Assembly: GCF_030123405.1 (NCBI RefSeq)
Contig: NZ_CP126110.1
Coordinates: 682,001 to 746,000 of the forward strand
From: Neobacillus sp. WH10
GTDB lineage: Bacteria > Bacillota > Bacilli > Bacillales > Cytobacillaceae
Direction of reading: 5' to 3'
DNA length: 64,000 nucleotides
Shown here one piece after another: positions 35,138 to 43,088 of this stretch (position 1 is its first letter; every line of letters starts with the position of its first letter). Both the position numbers and the translations under genes were made by a program. The notes beneath the pieces were generated by a model. It did no database searches and was not told where the DNA came from. It saw only the letters and a list, made by a program, of their open reading frames with translations.

Positions 35138-36565
35138 ATGAAAATAATCGAAAGCTTCGTAAATGGGACAAATACATTACTTTGGTCATATGTTCTAATT
35201 ATATTATTAATAGGGTCAGGGATATATTTTACTTTCCGTACAAAGTTTGTCCAATTCCGAATGGTGGGAGAAATGTTTCGCCTAATGGGTGAAGGGGCAA
35301 CGGGTGATAAGAAAGGGATATCATCCTTCCAAGCTTTTTGTATCAGTACGGCTTCACGTGTAGGAACAGGGAATCTTGCGGGGGTAGCAATTGCCATCAC
35401 GACTGGCGGACCAGGAGCCGTATTCTGGATGTGGTTAATCGCTTTAATCGGCTCGGCTTCCGCATTTGTAGAAAGCACACTGGCGCAAATTTTTAAGGTG
35501 AAAGATGGTGACACCTTCCGAGGCGGCCCCGCCTATTATATGGAGAAGGCGTTAAATGCCCGCTGGATGGGAGTTACATTTGCGGTCTTAATTTCGCTTA
35601 CATTTGGACTTGCCTTTAACTCCGTACAAGCGAACACAATTACAAGCTCGTTAAACAATTCATTTGGGTTCAATAAAACGGCAATTGCGATTGGTCTGTC
35701 AGTTATTACGGCAGTTATCATTTTTGGAGGACTTAAGCGGATTGCTAAAGTGGCTGAGTGGATGGTTCCAATCATGGCAGGTGCTTATATATTAATAGCT
35801 TTATATATTATGGTAACAAACATATCTGAACTTCCTGGCGTTTTTAAGTTGATTTTTGAAAGTGCCTTTGGCATTAAAGAAGTGGCCGGGGGAGCAATTG
35901 GCGCTGCGATGATGAACGGAATTAAACGCGGACTGTTTTCAAACGAGGCAGGCATGGGTAGTGCGCCGAATGCAGCTGCAACGGCAAATGTCAGCCACCC
36001 TGTTAAACAAGGATTGATTCAATCTCTTGGGGTATTTGTCGACACCCTCGTTATTTGCAGCTCGACTGCCTTTATTATTCTTTTATCAGGACTTTATACG
36101 TCTAAAGAGAGTAACGGTATTATCTTAACGCAAAATGCCCTTGAGGGGTCATTAGGGTCATGGGCAGGTATTTTCCTTGCTTTCATCGTATTATTATTTG
36201 CCTTCAGTTCTGTTGTAGGGAATTACTATTATGGTGAATCAAATATTGAATTTATTAAAAATAACAAGATTGTTCTAAACATATACCGTGTGGCTGTTGT
36301 TGGAATGGTTGCATTCGGTTCATTAGCAGAGTTGAGCTTTGTCTGGAGCATTGCCGATTTATTCATGGGACTAATGGCAATTATTAACTTGATCGCGATT
36401 ATTCTACTAGGAAAATTCGCCTTCGCCGCCCTAGCCGATTATAAAACGCAAAAGGCAAGCGGCCAAAACCCAGTATTCTACACCTCCAATATAGAAGGAC
36501 TTAAAAACGTAGAAGCATGGGAAAACGCCCCAACAAAAGAAGACCAAATGAAAAAACTAGGCTAA
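35138..36565 (+). CDS. AGCS-family sodium:alanine/glycine symporter (AlsT-like)
   Basis: A 475-residue membrane protein with about eleven segments. The signature stretches SSFQAFCISTASRVGTGNLA and GAAMMNGIKRGLFSNEAGMG are diagnostic of the AGCS (DAACS/AlsT) family, which brings in small neutral amino acids with sodium or protons. AGAAGGGGATGAG precedes the ATG. It is a single-gene unit followed by terminators. Relatives in Bacillus include AlsT and YrbD, and the substrate (alanine, glycine or glutamine) is not resolved. Confidence 0.88.
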   Translation: MKIIESFVNGTNTLLWSYVLIILLIGSGIYFTFRTKFVQFRMVGEMFRLMGEGATGDKKGISSFQAFCISTASRVGTGNLAGVAIAITTGGPGAVFWMWLIALIGSASAFVESTLAQIFKVKDGDTFRGGPAYYMEKALNARWMGVTFAVLISLTFGLAFNSVQANTITSSLNNSFGFNKTAIAIGLSVITAVIIFGGLKRIAKVAEWMVPIMAGAYILIALYIMVTNISELPGVFKLIFESAFGIKEVAGGAIGAAMMNGIKRGLFSNEAGMGSAPNAAATANVSHPVKQGLIQSLGVFVDTLVICSSTAFIILLSGLYTSKESNGIILTQNALEGSLGSWAGIFLAFIVLLFAFSSVVGNYYYGESNIEFIKNNKIVLNIYRVAVVGMVAFGSLAELSFVWSIADLFMGLMAIINLIAIILLGKFAFAALADYKTQKASGQNPVFYTSNIEGLKNVEAWENAPTKEDQMKKLG

Positions 36566-36583
36566 TATTGTGTTAATAGTGGT

Positions 36584-36612
36584 AAGGGTGTCAGGCACCA
36601 CTTATGGACAGT
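36584..36612. repeat. Truncated GGTGTCAGGCACC-family repeat
   Basis: AAGGGTGTCAGGCACCAC followed by the inner palindrome GGACAGTGTCC; the right-hand arm is missing and is replaced by a different sequence leading into the next terminator. Confidence 0.65.
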
Positions 36613-36633
36613 GTCCTTGTGAGAAGGACAGTT

Positions 36634-36670
36634 GCACAAAAGCATCATCCATTGGATGATGCTTTTGTGC
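36634..36670. terminator. Bidirectional terminator between AGCS and MFS genes
   Basis: A perfect 17-bp inverted repeat (36634-36650 with 36654-36670) around a 3-base loop (ATT), with A4/T4 stretches inside the arms. The MFS stop codon at 36645-36647 lies inside its left arm, so the last codons of that gene form the terminator stem. Confidence 0.8.
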
Positions 36671-37865
36671 TGTTGTTTTGTTCGACTGCTCGATGCCGAT
36701 TGTGTTTGATGAAGAAAAGGGCAGTCATGATAATGGATATAATCCCGAATAGAACGCACATGAGCTGCAAGCCGATAAGATCTAAAAGGAAACCGGTAAA
36801 GAGCAGGACAACCTGGAAGGTAATGCGGTCTAGCATGTTACGGAAGGAAAAAAAACGGCCGTGAAAATCCTTTGGTACCTTTGTTTGGAAAATAGTGGAT
36901 GCAGTCGGGAAAAAACAGCCGACGGAAAAACCAAAAAATAAAAAAGCCAAGATGGTCAATAATGGCATGTATGCAAAATAAAGCAGCATCTGAGCAATGC
37001 CGATTATTATGGCGCTAGTAAACAAAATAATGTAAGGTGAAAGCTTAAAACTGATTTGTTTGATGAAAAAAGCCCCGAGCATAAAAGCGAGCCCTTCTGC
37101 TGTGTAGATCCATCCTTTAATGGCAGAACTATCCTGAATTTCGCTAATATTAATGACCATAAGATTGAAGCCCCCCAGAAATATAGTAGGTATGAGCGTC
37201 ATCAATAGTGTCATGAAAACAATCGGAAGTCCCTTGATAATCGGAAAAACATCCTTGAAACTAGTTTTTTCTAGAGTGCTTTGCATAGCCGTCTTGATTC
37301 CTGGCTTTTCATCAATCTGTAAAAACCAGGTTAAGATAAACAGACCGAAATATGCCACAAGCGAACCGACATAAAGCAATGACAAAGGTATGATCACCAA
37401 CAGAATTCCGGCAACTGCCGTTCCAATGATCCTTGATAGCGTTGAGACATTCATATGAACCCCGTTTAGCTGAAGCAAATCCTTATCTGCGACAATCAGT
37501 GGCAGTGCTGCTTGCAATGCCGGAAAATAGAACGCGGCTGAAATCTGAACCAAGACTAGGAATACGGCCATCCACCAAATGGAGCCTGTAGCAATGGCAA
37601 TGAGCATAAAGATGACACTAAATGCCCGCACGAACCCAGCCATGAGCATTACCGTTTTCTTACTCATTTGATCAGTAAGCCTGCCAGCAGAAGGTCCAAC
37701 GGCAATCCCAGCCAGCAGACCACCAGCTAAAAGAAGCGATTTGAAGAAATCTGAAGGCAGCTTCTCCTGCATGAATTCCAAGTTACCGATAATACCCAGC
37801 CACAATCCGAGACCAGCAATAAATTCCCCTGTTAATAAAATCCAAACATTTCTGTTTCTCCACAT
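36645..37865 (-). CDS. MFS transporter (macrolide-efflux-like group)
   Basis: A 406-residue protein with about twelve membrane segments. ATG at 37865 is preferred, with GAGGG ten bases upstream; GTG at 37871 is also possible. The opening (NRNVWILLTGEFIAGLGLWL) and the cytoplasmic loop GRLTDQMSKKTVMLMAGFVR belong to the major facilitator superfamily, of the MefA/enterobactin-exporter-like drug efflux group. The second half has the repeated SFGCFFPTASTIFQ-like helices. It stands alone and divergent from the YtrA-type operon. The substrate is unknown. Confidence 0.82.
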   Translation of the reverse strand: MWRNRNVWILLTGEFIAGLGLWLGIIGNLEFMQEKLPSDFFKSLLLAGGLLAGIAVGPSAGRLTDQMSKKTVMLMAGFVRAFSVIFMLIAIATGSIWWMAVFLVLVQISAAFYFPALQAALPLIVADKDLLQLNGVHMNVSTLSRIIGTAVAGILLVIIPLSLLYVGSLVAYFGLFILTWFLQIDEKPGIKTAMQSTLEKTSFKDVFPIIKGLPIVFMTLLMTLIPTIFLGGFNLMVINISEIQDSSAIKGWIYTAEGLAFMLGAFFIKQISFKLSPYIILFTSAIIIGIAQMLLYFAYMPLLTILAFLFFGFSVGCFFPTASTIFQTKVPKDFHGRFFSFRNMLDRITFQVVLLFTGFLLDLIGLQLMCVLFGIISIIMTALFFIKHNRHRAVEQNNSTKASSNG

Positions 37866-37970
37866 ACTCACTAAGCCCTCAATTCTCAAGCAATTCTTAA
37901 TAATACCAAAGATACAATAATATTCAAATTAATGAAAGAAAAAGGCAATTGTAAAAATACTAAAATAATA

Positions 37971-37999
37971 TTGTTTTTTATTTCCAAATATAATATACT
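37971..37999 (+). promoter_or_regulatory. Promoter of the GntR/ABC operon
   Basis: TTGTTT (37971-37976), 17-base spacer, TATACT (37994-37999), about 43 bases before the start codon. Just downstream ACACTAATGCACTATGT contains short repeated ACTA/CACT motifs that may be the operator for the GntR protein; that is tentative. Confidence 0.55.
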
Positions 38000-38041
38000 A
38001 CATTACAACACTAATGCACTATGTAAGGGGGTGGAGAAAGC

Positions 38042-38422
38042 TTGCTTTTTAATCTGGACGGAACGAAACCGATTTATATCCAATTATCAGAGTGGCTGGA
38101 GAATGAAATATTGAACGGTAATTTCGAAAGTGATCAAAAGATATACTCCCAGTATCAGCTTGCAGAGATTTTTAATATTAACCCGGCAACGGCAGCAAAG
38201 GGGCTGAATATTTTGGCGGATGAGCAGATTTTATATAAAAAGCGCGGGCTTGGGATGTTTGTATCAAACGGTGCCAAAGAAATGATCCTAGCAAAGCGAA
38301 AAAATCAAACCTTGAAACGGCTAGTACAGGAAATTGTCCTAGAAGCGGGACGGCTGCAGGTAAGTAAAGAGGAATTAATCGAAATGATCAAAACGGCTGA
38401 TATAAGGGAGGCAGAGAAATGA
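38042..38422 (+). CDS. GntR-family regulator of the YtrA type
   Basis: A short 126-residue GntR protein. An N-terminal winged helix (PIYIQLSEWLENEILNGNFE, then YQLAEIFNINPATAAKGLNI) is followed by only ~50 residues, without a metabolite-binding domain. This is the YtrA subfamily, which represses adjoining ABC transporter operons. The TTG start at 38042 follows AAGGGGGTGGAGA. Its last four bases overlap the ATP-binding protein start, so it is the first gene of this operon and probably autoregulated. The inducing signal may be cell-envelope stress, as for B. subtilis ytrABCDEF, by analogy. Confidence 0.88.
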   Translation: MLFNLDGTKPIYIQLSEWLENEILNGNFESDQKIYSQYQLAEIFNINPATAAKGLNILADEQILYKKRGLGMFVSNGAKEMILAKRKNQTLKRLVQEIVLEAGRLQVSKEELIEMIKTADIREAEK

Positions 38423-39321
38423 GTGTAATCGAGTGCAATGGATTGACGAAAGTGTATGGTGGAACAAAAGCGTTAAACAATCTTTCCTTCAAAATAGAAG
38501 AAAATAAAATTACTGGTCTCATCGGCAGGAATGGTGCCGGGAAAACAACACTGCTAAAAATTATCGCCGGGTTGTTACAAGAAACCTCTGGTGAACTAAA
38601 GGTTTTTTCTGAAAAGCCCTTTAACAGTCTGCAGGTTTCAGCCAATGTCATTTTCCTTCATGACCAAATGAATCTTCCCACAGCCTTAAATCTTAAGGAA
38701 TTATTTGAGACGGCGGCCAGTTTCTATCCAAATTGGGACCATGAATTGGCGGATCGCCTTTTGGATTATTTCTCCTTAAACCCACTGCAGCATTATAACG
38801 GGCTCTCAAAAGGGATGAAAAGTACGTTTAACATGATTTTAGGCTTATCTGCCCGTGTTCCGTTAACGATACTCGATGAACCGACTTCAGGGATGGATGC
38901 GGCAGTAAGAAAGGATTTCTACCGTGCCTTACTCAAGGAATACATTGCCTATCCTCGTACCATCATTATTTCTAGTCACCATCTAAGTGAAATTGAGGAC
39001 TTACTTGAAGATATTCTACTTGTAAAAGAGGGGAAAGAAATTCTTCATTTGCCAGTTGACGTTTTGAAGGAATGGGCAATTGGGCTTCAAGGGAAAACCA
39101 CTGTTATTGATGAATGGACACAGAACGCAGAGGTCATTTATACAAAAAGCATCGGCATTGATCAGTCGTACGTTGTTGTTAGGAATCATTTTTCCGAAAC
39201 AGAATGGCAGCGTGCTCGCAATGCCGGAATCGACTTTACACCGGTTACCTCAAGCGACCTATGTGTCTATTTAACTAGCAAAACGAAAGGGGGAATTGAT
39301 GATGTCTTTAACAAAGGTTAG
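38419..39321 (+). CDS. ABC transporter ATP-binding protein
   Basis: A 300-residue ATPase with Walker A GRNGAGKTTLL, Q-loop region FLHDQMNLPTAL, signature NGLSKGMKSTF in place of LSGGQ, Walker B LTILDEPTSGMDA and H-loop SSHHLSEIEDL. The divergent signature is also found in YtrB-type proteins. A C-terminal ~70-residue extension follows the ATPase core. It overlaps the GntR gene by 4 bp and the permease by about 20 bp, so the products are probably made together. It would energise the permease at 39302-40036. Confidence 0.88.
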   Translation: MSVIECNGLTKVYGGTKALNNLSFKIEENKITGLIGRNGAGKTTLLKIIAGLLQETSGELKVFSEKPFNSLQVSANVIFLHDQMNLPTALNLKELFETAASFYPNWDHELADRLLDYFSLNPLQHYNGLSKGMKSTFNMILGLSARVPLTILDEPTSGMDAAVRKDFYRALLKEYIAYPRTIIISSHHLSEIEDLLEDILLVKEGKEILHLPVDVLKEWAIGLQGKTTVIDEWTQNAEVIYTKSIGIDQSYVVVRNHFSETEWQRARNAGIDFTPVTSSDLCVYLTSKTKGGIDDVFNKG

Positions 39322-40036
39322 TCTGATCGACGTGGTGAAAAAACAATATGTTTTTAAGCTAAAGGCATACAGCCAGGTATTTATGTCACTGATTTTCCTC
39401 CAATTGTTAGCCGTTTTATTCTCAATGAACGGTGTGGGGAGTATGGGCAGCAGCGGAGGGAATGTTGAAGTACAAGTCAATTATTTTTCGTCTGATTTAG
39501 TTGTGGCCTTTACGATGCTATGGGGTTTTATTACCGCTATCCTTATTACCACAAAGGCATATCGAAACGATGACTTCGTATTTGTGGCCAATCGTGTCAG
39601 CAGTAATCTATCAAATGCAGTTTTTTTACTAACTACAAGTGTCGTTGGCGGGATTACAGCGATGCTGTCGTCCTATTTATTAAAAGTGATTATCTATTAC
39701 TTTTTTAAAACCACGACGATTTTGGATGCGCCAATAGAATTGCTCTTGGGAATATTATCTACTACTCTATACGTCTTCCTATTTTGTGCGTTAGGCTATT
39801 TGGTCGGAACGCTTGTCCAGATTAGTAAAGTATTCACTGTCTTGTTACCGGCGGTCTTTTTCGGGGCATTGATTCTCGAAGGACTTAGCGGAAAAACGGG
39901 GACGGTCGCAAGCGTATTTGAATTTTTCTTTACCGAGTCATCGCTCGTTTTATTTATTGTGAAAATAATCGTGACTGCAGGATTGTTATTTTCTGGCGCA
40001 TTTGTGTTGTCCAATAGATTGGAGGTCAGAGGATGA
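39302..40036 (+). CDS. ABC transporter permease
   Basis: A 244-residue membrane protein with about six segments, starting at ATG 39302 behind AAAGGGGG (ATG 39299 is an alternative). The first helix lies near residues 22-40, then a cluster of helices from about 65 onwards (VAFTMLWGFITAILIT, LLTTSVVGGITAML). There is no recognised substrate signature. It overlaps the ATPase gene and, by 4 bp, the following gene. Together they resemble a YtrA-controlled ABC export or bacitracin-like resistance system. Confidence 0.78.
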   Translation: MSLTKVSLIDVVKKQYVFKLKAYSQVFMSLIFLQLLAVLFSMNGVGSMGSSGGNVEVQVNYFSSDLVVAFTMLWGFITAILITTKAYRNDDFVFVANRVSSNLSNAVFLLTTSVVGGITAMLSSYLLKVIIYYFFKTTTILDAPIELLLGILSTTLYVFLFCALGYLVGTLVQISKVFTVLLPAVFFGALILEGLSGKTGTVASVFEFFFTESSLVLFIVKIIVTAGLLFSGAFVLSNRLEVRG

Positions 40037-40749
40037 TGTTGATGGTACCTCTGCTAATTACTGCTATTATCGTCATCGCTTTGGCAGTTTTAACAGCTAG
40101 AGCCGTGAATAAAAACGTATACAGGAAAGGAAAATATTCTTACAGTCAACGCGTTTGCTGGATATTCAGCGGATACGTGGCGGTCTTATTGATCTGTGTC
40201 GTTTTGGACACTGTCCACCCGGTAAAAATAGTAGACGAATGGAAAAAGGTAGATACCAAGGTACTTGAAAAAGAAAGCACTGTTTTATATGATACAGCGC
40301 TTGCTGGGAAAATTGCTAACGAGGGCGGTGAATTTCTGCGAAAAAAGTGGAACTTCGATTACAACGGGCAACAGCTTAACATAGCCGCAATTCAAGATGA
40401 ATACTTAAACACATCAGTCGTTGTCGAAAGAAAGAATCATAATGATGGAAAAATCGAAGCTGCCTATTATCAAACAAGATCAAGCGTGAATGGGATGGAT
40501 ATTACAGAGCTCGCTAATCCTCCGGGTCTGGAATTAGCGGAGGATGGACTGTTACTGAGGAATCCAAAGAAAAGTAAAATTAAATTCTCAGAGTTTACAA
40601 ACGTTTTCTCCGTAAAGCAATTTACCGAAGAGGATTTCTTCGGACATGACTCCCATTTTTCCGAGGGCCAAAGCATCTTGTACCTGCGAATCCCAAAAGA
40701 CCTAGAACTAATCGACAAAACCAATATAAACCTGAATTATGTTGAGTGA
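40033..40749 (+). CDS. Membrane-anchored protein of unknown function in the GntR/ABC operon
   Basis: A 238-residue protein with two N-terminal hydrophobic segments (residues 3-20 and about 47-65) and an extracytoplasmic or cytoplasmic domain of ~165 residues with no cysteines in its mature part. It begins at ATG 40033, overlapping the permease stop, so it is translationally coupled. I do not recognise a family. Its position suggests an accessory subunit or sensor for the ABC transporter. The C-terminal part (LYLRIPKDLELIDKTNINLN) is beta-rich and charged. Confidence 0.65.
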   Translation: MMLMVPLLITAIIVIALAVLTARAVNKNVYRKGKYSYSQRVCWIFSGYVAVLLICVVLDTVHPVKIVDEWKKVDTKVLEKESTVLYDTALAGKIANEGGEFLRKKWNFDYNGQQLNIAAIQDEYLNTSVVVERKNHNDGKIEAAYYQTRSSVNGMDITELANPPGLELAEDGLLLRNPKKSKIKFSEFTNVFSVKQFTEEDFFGHDSHFSEGQSILYLRIPKDLELIDKTNINLNYVE

Positions 40750-40900
40750 TGGTAATGATTAAAATATAGGCTCTGCTAAAGGTAAAAGCCACGAACAGGT
40801 TTGTGTTCTCGTTGCCAGGGACCGAACAAAAGTAACCATCTCCAAAGTTGCTTGTATGGGGCGTTTAATTTTAATATACAAGGAAAGGGAGGGCCGTGGA

Positions 40901-41197
40901 ATGAGAGTTATATTCGAATTAATACGAATTATTTTGATATTTGGTCTTTTAGGGGGTATATTTTATTCCGTTCTAAATTATGTTTACAAATCATTAGGCG
41001 TAACCCAATATGAATGGTTAGGTTCTTTGGCTATTTTGTTATTGTTGTTTATTACTTATAGGAACAAATGGCAATTTAATGGTTGGTACAATGGAAAAGA
41101 GAAAGAAAAGCTACCTCAACAAGTTACTAATTTCTTAACATCAATCTCTGTACTATTATTAATTTTGCCTCCCATTGTCAATTACCTTTTACGGTAA
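40901..41197 (+). CDS. Small hypothetical membrane protein (98 aa)
   Basis: ATG at 40901 follows AGGAAAGGGAGGG, a strong ribosome binding site, so it is preferred over starts further upstream. It has three hydrophobic segments (about residues 5-25, 37-52 and 75-95), a charged loop KWQFNGWYNGKEKEK between the second and third, and a basic end. No family was recognised. It is 150 bp after the ABC operon, in the same direction, and ends at its own terminator. Confidence 0.6.
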   Translation: MRVIFELIRIILIFGLLGGIFYSVLNYVYKSLGVTQYEWLGSLAILLLLFITYRNKWQFNGWYNGKEKEKLPQQVTNFLTSISVLLLILPPIVNYLLR

Positions 41198-41210
41198 ATC
41201 ACGAAAGTTT

Positions 41211-41247
41211 GGGGAAACCTGCTAAATGTGGGTTTCCCCTGAATTTT
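41211..41247 (+). terminator. Terminator of the small membrane protein gene
   Basis: GGGGAAACC (41211-41219) and GGTTTCCCC (41231-41239) form a perfect 9-bp stem around 11 bases, followed by TGAATTTTT. Confidence 0.75.
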
Positions 41248-41306
41248 TGTAGGAAAATCAACATAAAAATTTAATAGAGCCAAAAAAATAAATAAGACAG
41301 GATAAT

Positions 41307-41356
41307 GGTGTCAGTACCTAACATGGACAAATGTCTGTGTGTACTTGACACCTTTT
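41307..41356. repeat. Strongly diverged copy of the palindromic repeat
   Basis: GGTGTCAGTAC and GTACTTGACACC form the arms, around an inner TGGACAAATGTC palindrome, then a T run. The arms have changed on both sides together, which keeps the pairing. Confidence 0.7.
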
Positions 41357-41517
41357 CTGTTACAAGAGACATAACGGTATCTTAAGAACTGATGTTTTTA
41401 CATTTGCTTCTATTTTATTTTGTTTGTGATAGAGTGGAAATATATTCAATACCATTTCAAAATGAATATTATGTAATTAAATTATTATATATCTATCTTG
41501 ATCTTGGGGGGATTACG

Positions 41518-43074
41518 TTGGCAGTTGGTGAATTATGCAGAATACTAATCGTAGACGATGAAATATTAATTAGGCAGGGGATTAAGCACTATATTGATTG
41601 GGAGCAGGAAGGGTTTTTAATCGTAGGTGAAGCTTCCAATGGTCAAGAAGCGCTTGAAATAATAAAGATTGCCAAACCGCATATTATCATGACGGATATC
41701 GTGATGCCCATAATGGATGGGGAAGAGTTAACGAAAATCGTAAAAGAAAGATATCCACAAATTGAAATTATTATTCTAAGCAGTTTTGGAGAATTTGACT
41801 ATGTACGGTCCACCTTCCAAAGTGGTGTTGTTGATTATATACTAAAGCCAAAGCTCGATGCACAAGGACTACTAAAAGTCTTAAAGACTGCCGCCAGCAA
41901 AATTCCAGCATTACAGAATATCGAAAAAGAGGGAGGCGCTCAACCCTCAATCGACCAAATTATCAATAAGTTGATTGCTGGTTATGAGGTCAATTATGAG
42001 CTAGATTCACTTTCCAACTTGTTCCCATATAGCCATTATTTTTTATTGGGACTTGATATAAAGAGGCATCCATCTAAAGATAGTGCCGAATTTACAATAG
42101 CACTTAAAGAAAAAGTGGAACAGGAACTTGATTTTAATTTGGAAGAGACTGCGTACTATTCTTTTATGTTCGATCAAAATGTAATCGTATACATTCTAAA
42201 TATGAACAGGGAGAAAAGGGAAGACATAATACCCTTTGCTAAACAATTAGCTGAATGCGAGCATGGTATTGGATTCGTTCTGACAGAGGAATTTGAAGAT
42301 TTCTCACAGATAGGAAGTATCTATAAAACAAGTCTTCTAAAGCTATTAAGCTATCGATTTTATCTCTCGTATCAACCATTATTATTAAAACAGGATTTGC
42401 CTGAGCAGCCTCCAACCTGTAACAGCTTTAATTTGGACTGGTTTACTAGTGAACTGAAGCGAAAACACTTTAATTCGGCTTTCCAGTATTTGCAGGATCA
42501 TGTAACTACATTATCAAGGTGTTATACGACCGATATTTCTGAATATAAAGCTTTTTTTGGGAACATTATTTTTAACATCACGATTCTTCTAGGAAATATG
42601 GATTATGATGTGAAGGAATTAGAAGGCCGTAAGTATACGTATTTTAATTCTATAGATGAAGCATGTACAGCAGAAGAGACAGTCCAACTATTGAAATGTT
42701 TTATCGAAGAGGTAAATAAATGCTTAATCGCGCAGCCAAATCAGCTTGATAATATAAATATGAGGAAGCTGCTGGAATATATTATGGACCATTATGCAGA
42801 GCCGCTTACCCTGACAGAGGTAGCGAAACATTTCCACTTTAATCCTTCCTATCTATCAAGTTATTTTTCGACTCATAATAATGAAGGGTTTATTGAATAT
42901 TTAAATAAAATCAGGATTGAGGAAGCAACTAAACTGTTAATTCATGAAGACATTAGTATCTCCGAAATCAGCGGTATGGTTGGTTATTCGGATCACAGTT
43001 ATTTCTGTAAGGTTTTTAAGAAAATGAAGGGATTATCTCCGAGTCAATATAAAAGAAAACAAAACTTAAGATAA
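41518..43074 (+). CDS. YesN-type response regulator with AraC DNA-binding domain
   Basis: A 518-residue regulator. TTG at 41518 behind CTTGGGGGGATTACG is preferred, placing the receiver (LCRILIVDDEILIRQG) at the N-terminus; longer starts give an unrelated hydrophobic leader. The phospho-acceptor is Asp60 (MTDIVMP), and a lysine in DYILKPK completes the site. A ~250-residue middle region follows, and then two AraC-type helix-turn-helices (LTEVAKHFHFNPSYLSSYFS, ISEISGMVGYSDHSYFCKVF). It is 14 bp before the YesM-type kinase, its partner. It probably activates the adjacent ABC/galactosidase operon. Confidence 0.88.
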   Translation: MAVGELCRILIVDDEILIRQGIKHYIDWEQEGFLIVGEASNGQEALEIIKIAKPHIIMTDIVMPIMDGEELTKIVKERYPQIEIIILSSFGEFDYVRSTFQSGVVDYILKPKLDAQGLLKVLKTAASKIPALQNIEKEGGAQPSIDQIINKLIAGYEVNYELDSLSNLFPYSHYFLLGLDIKRHPSKDSAEFTIALKEKVEQELDFNLEETAYYSFMFDQNVIVYILNMNREKREDIIPFAKQLAECEHGIGFVLTEEFEDFSQIGSIYKTSLLKLLSYRFYLSYQPLLLKQDLPEQPPTCNSFNLDWFTSELKRKHFNSAFQYLQDHVTTLSRCYTTDISEYKAFFGNIIFNITILLGNMDYDVKELEGRKYTYFNSIDEACTAEETVQLLKCFIEEVNKCLIAQPNQLDNINMRKLLEYIMDHYAEPLTLTEVAKHFHFNPSYLSSYFSTHNNEGFIEYLNKIRIEEATKLLIHEDISISEISGMVGYSDHSYFCKVFKKMKGLSPSQYKRKQNLR

Positions 43075-43088
43075 GAGTTGGTACAGAT

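Noticed and set aside
37932..38114. 60-residue plus-strand frame before the GntR gene
   Set aside because: It overlaps the promoter and the start of the GntR gene in another frame and has no ribosome binding site.
40801..41013. 70-residue frame overlapping the small membrane protein
   Set aside because: It is in another frame to a gene with strong SD and clear hydrophobic segments; it lacks its own ribosome site.
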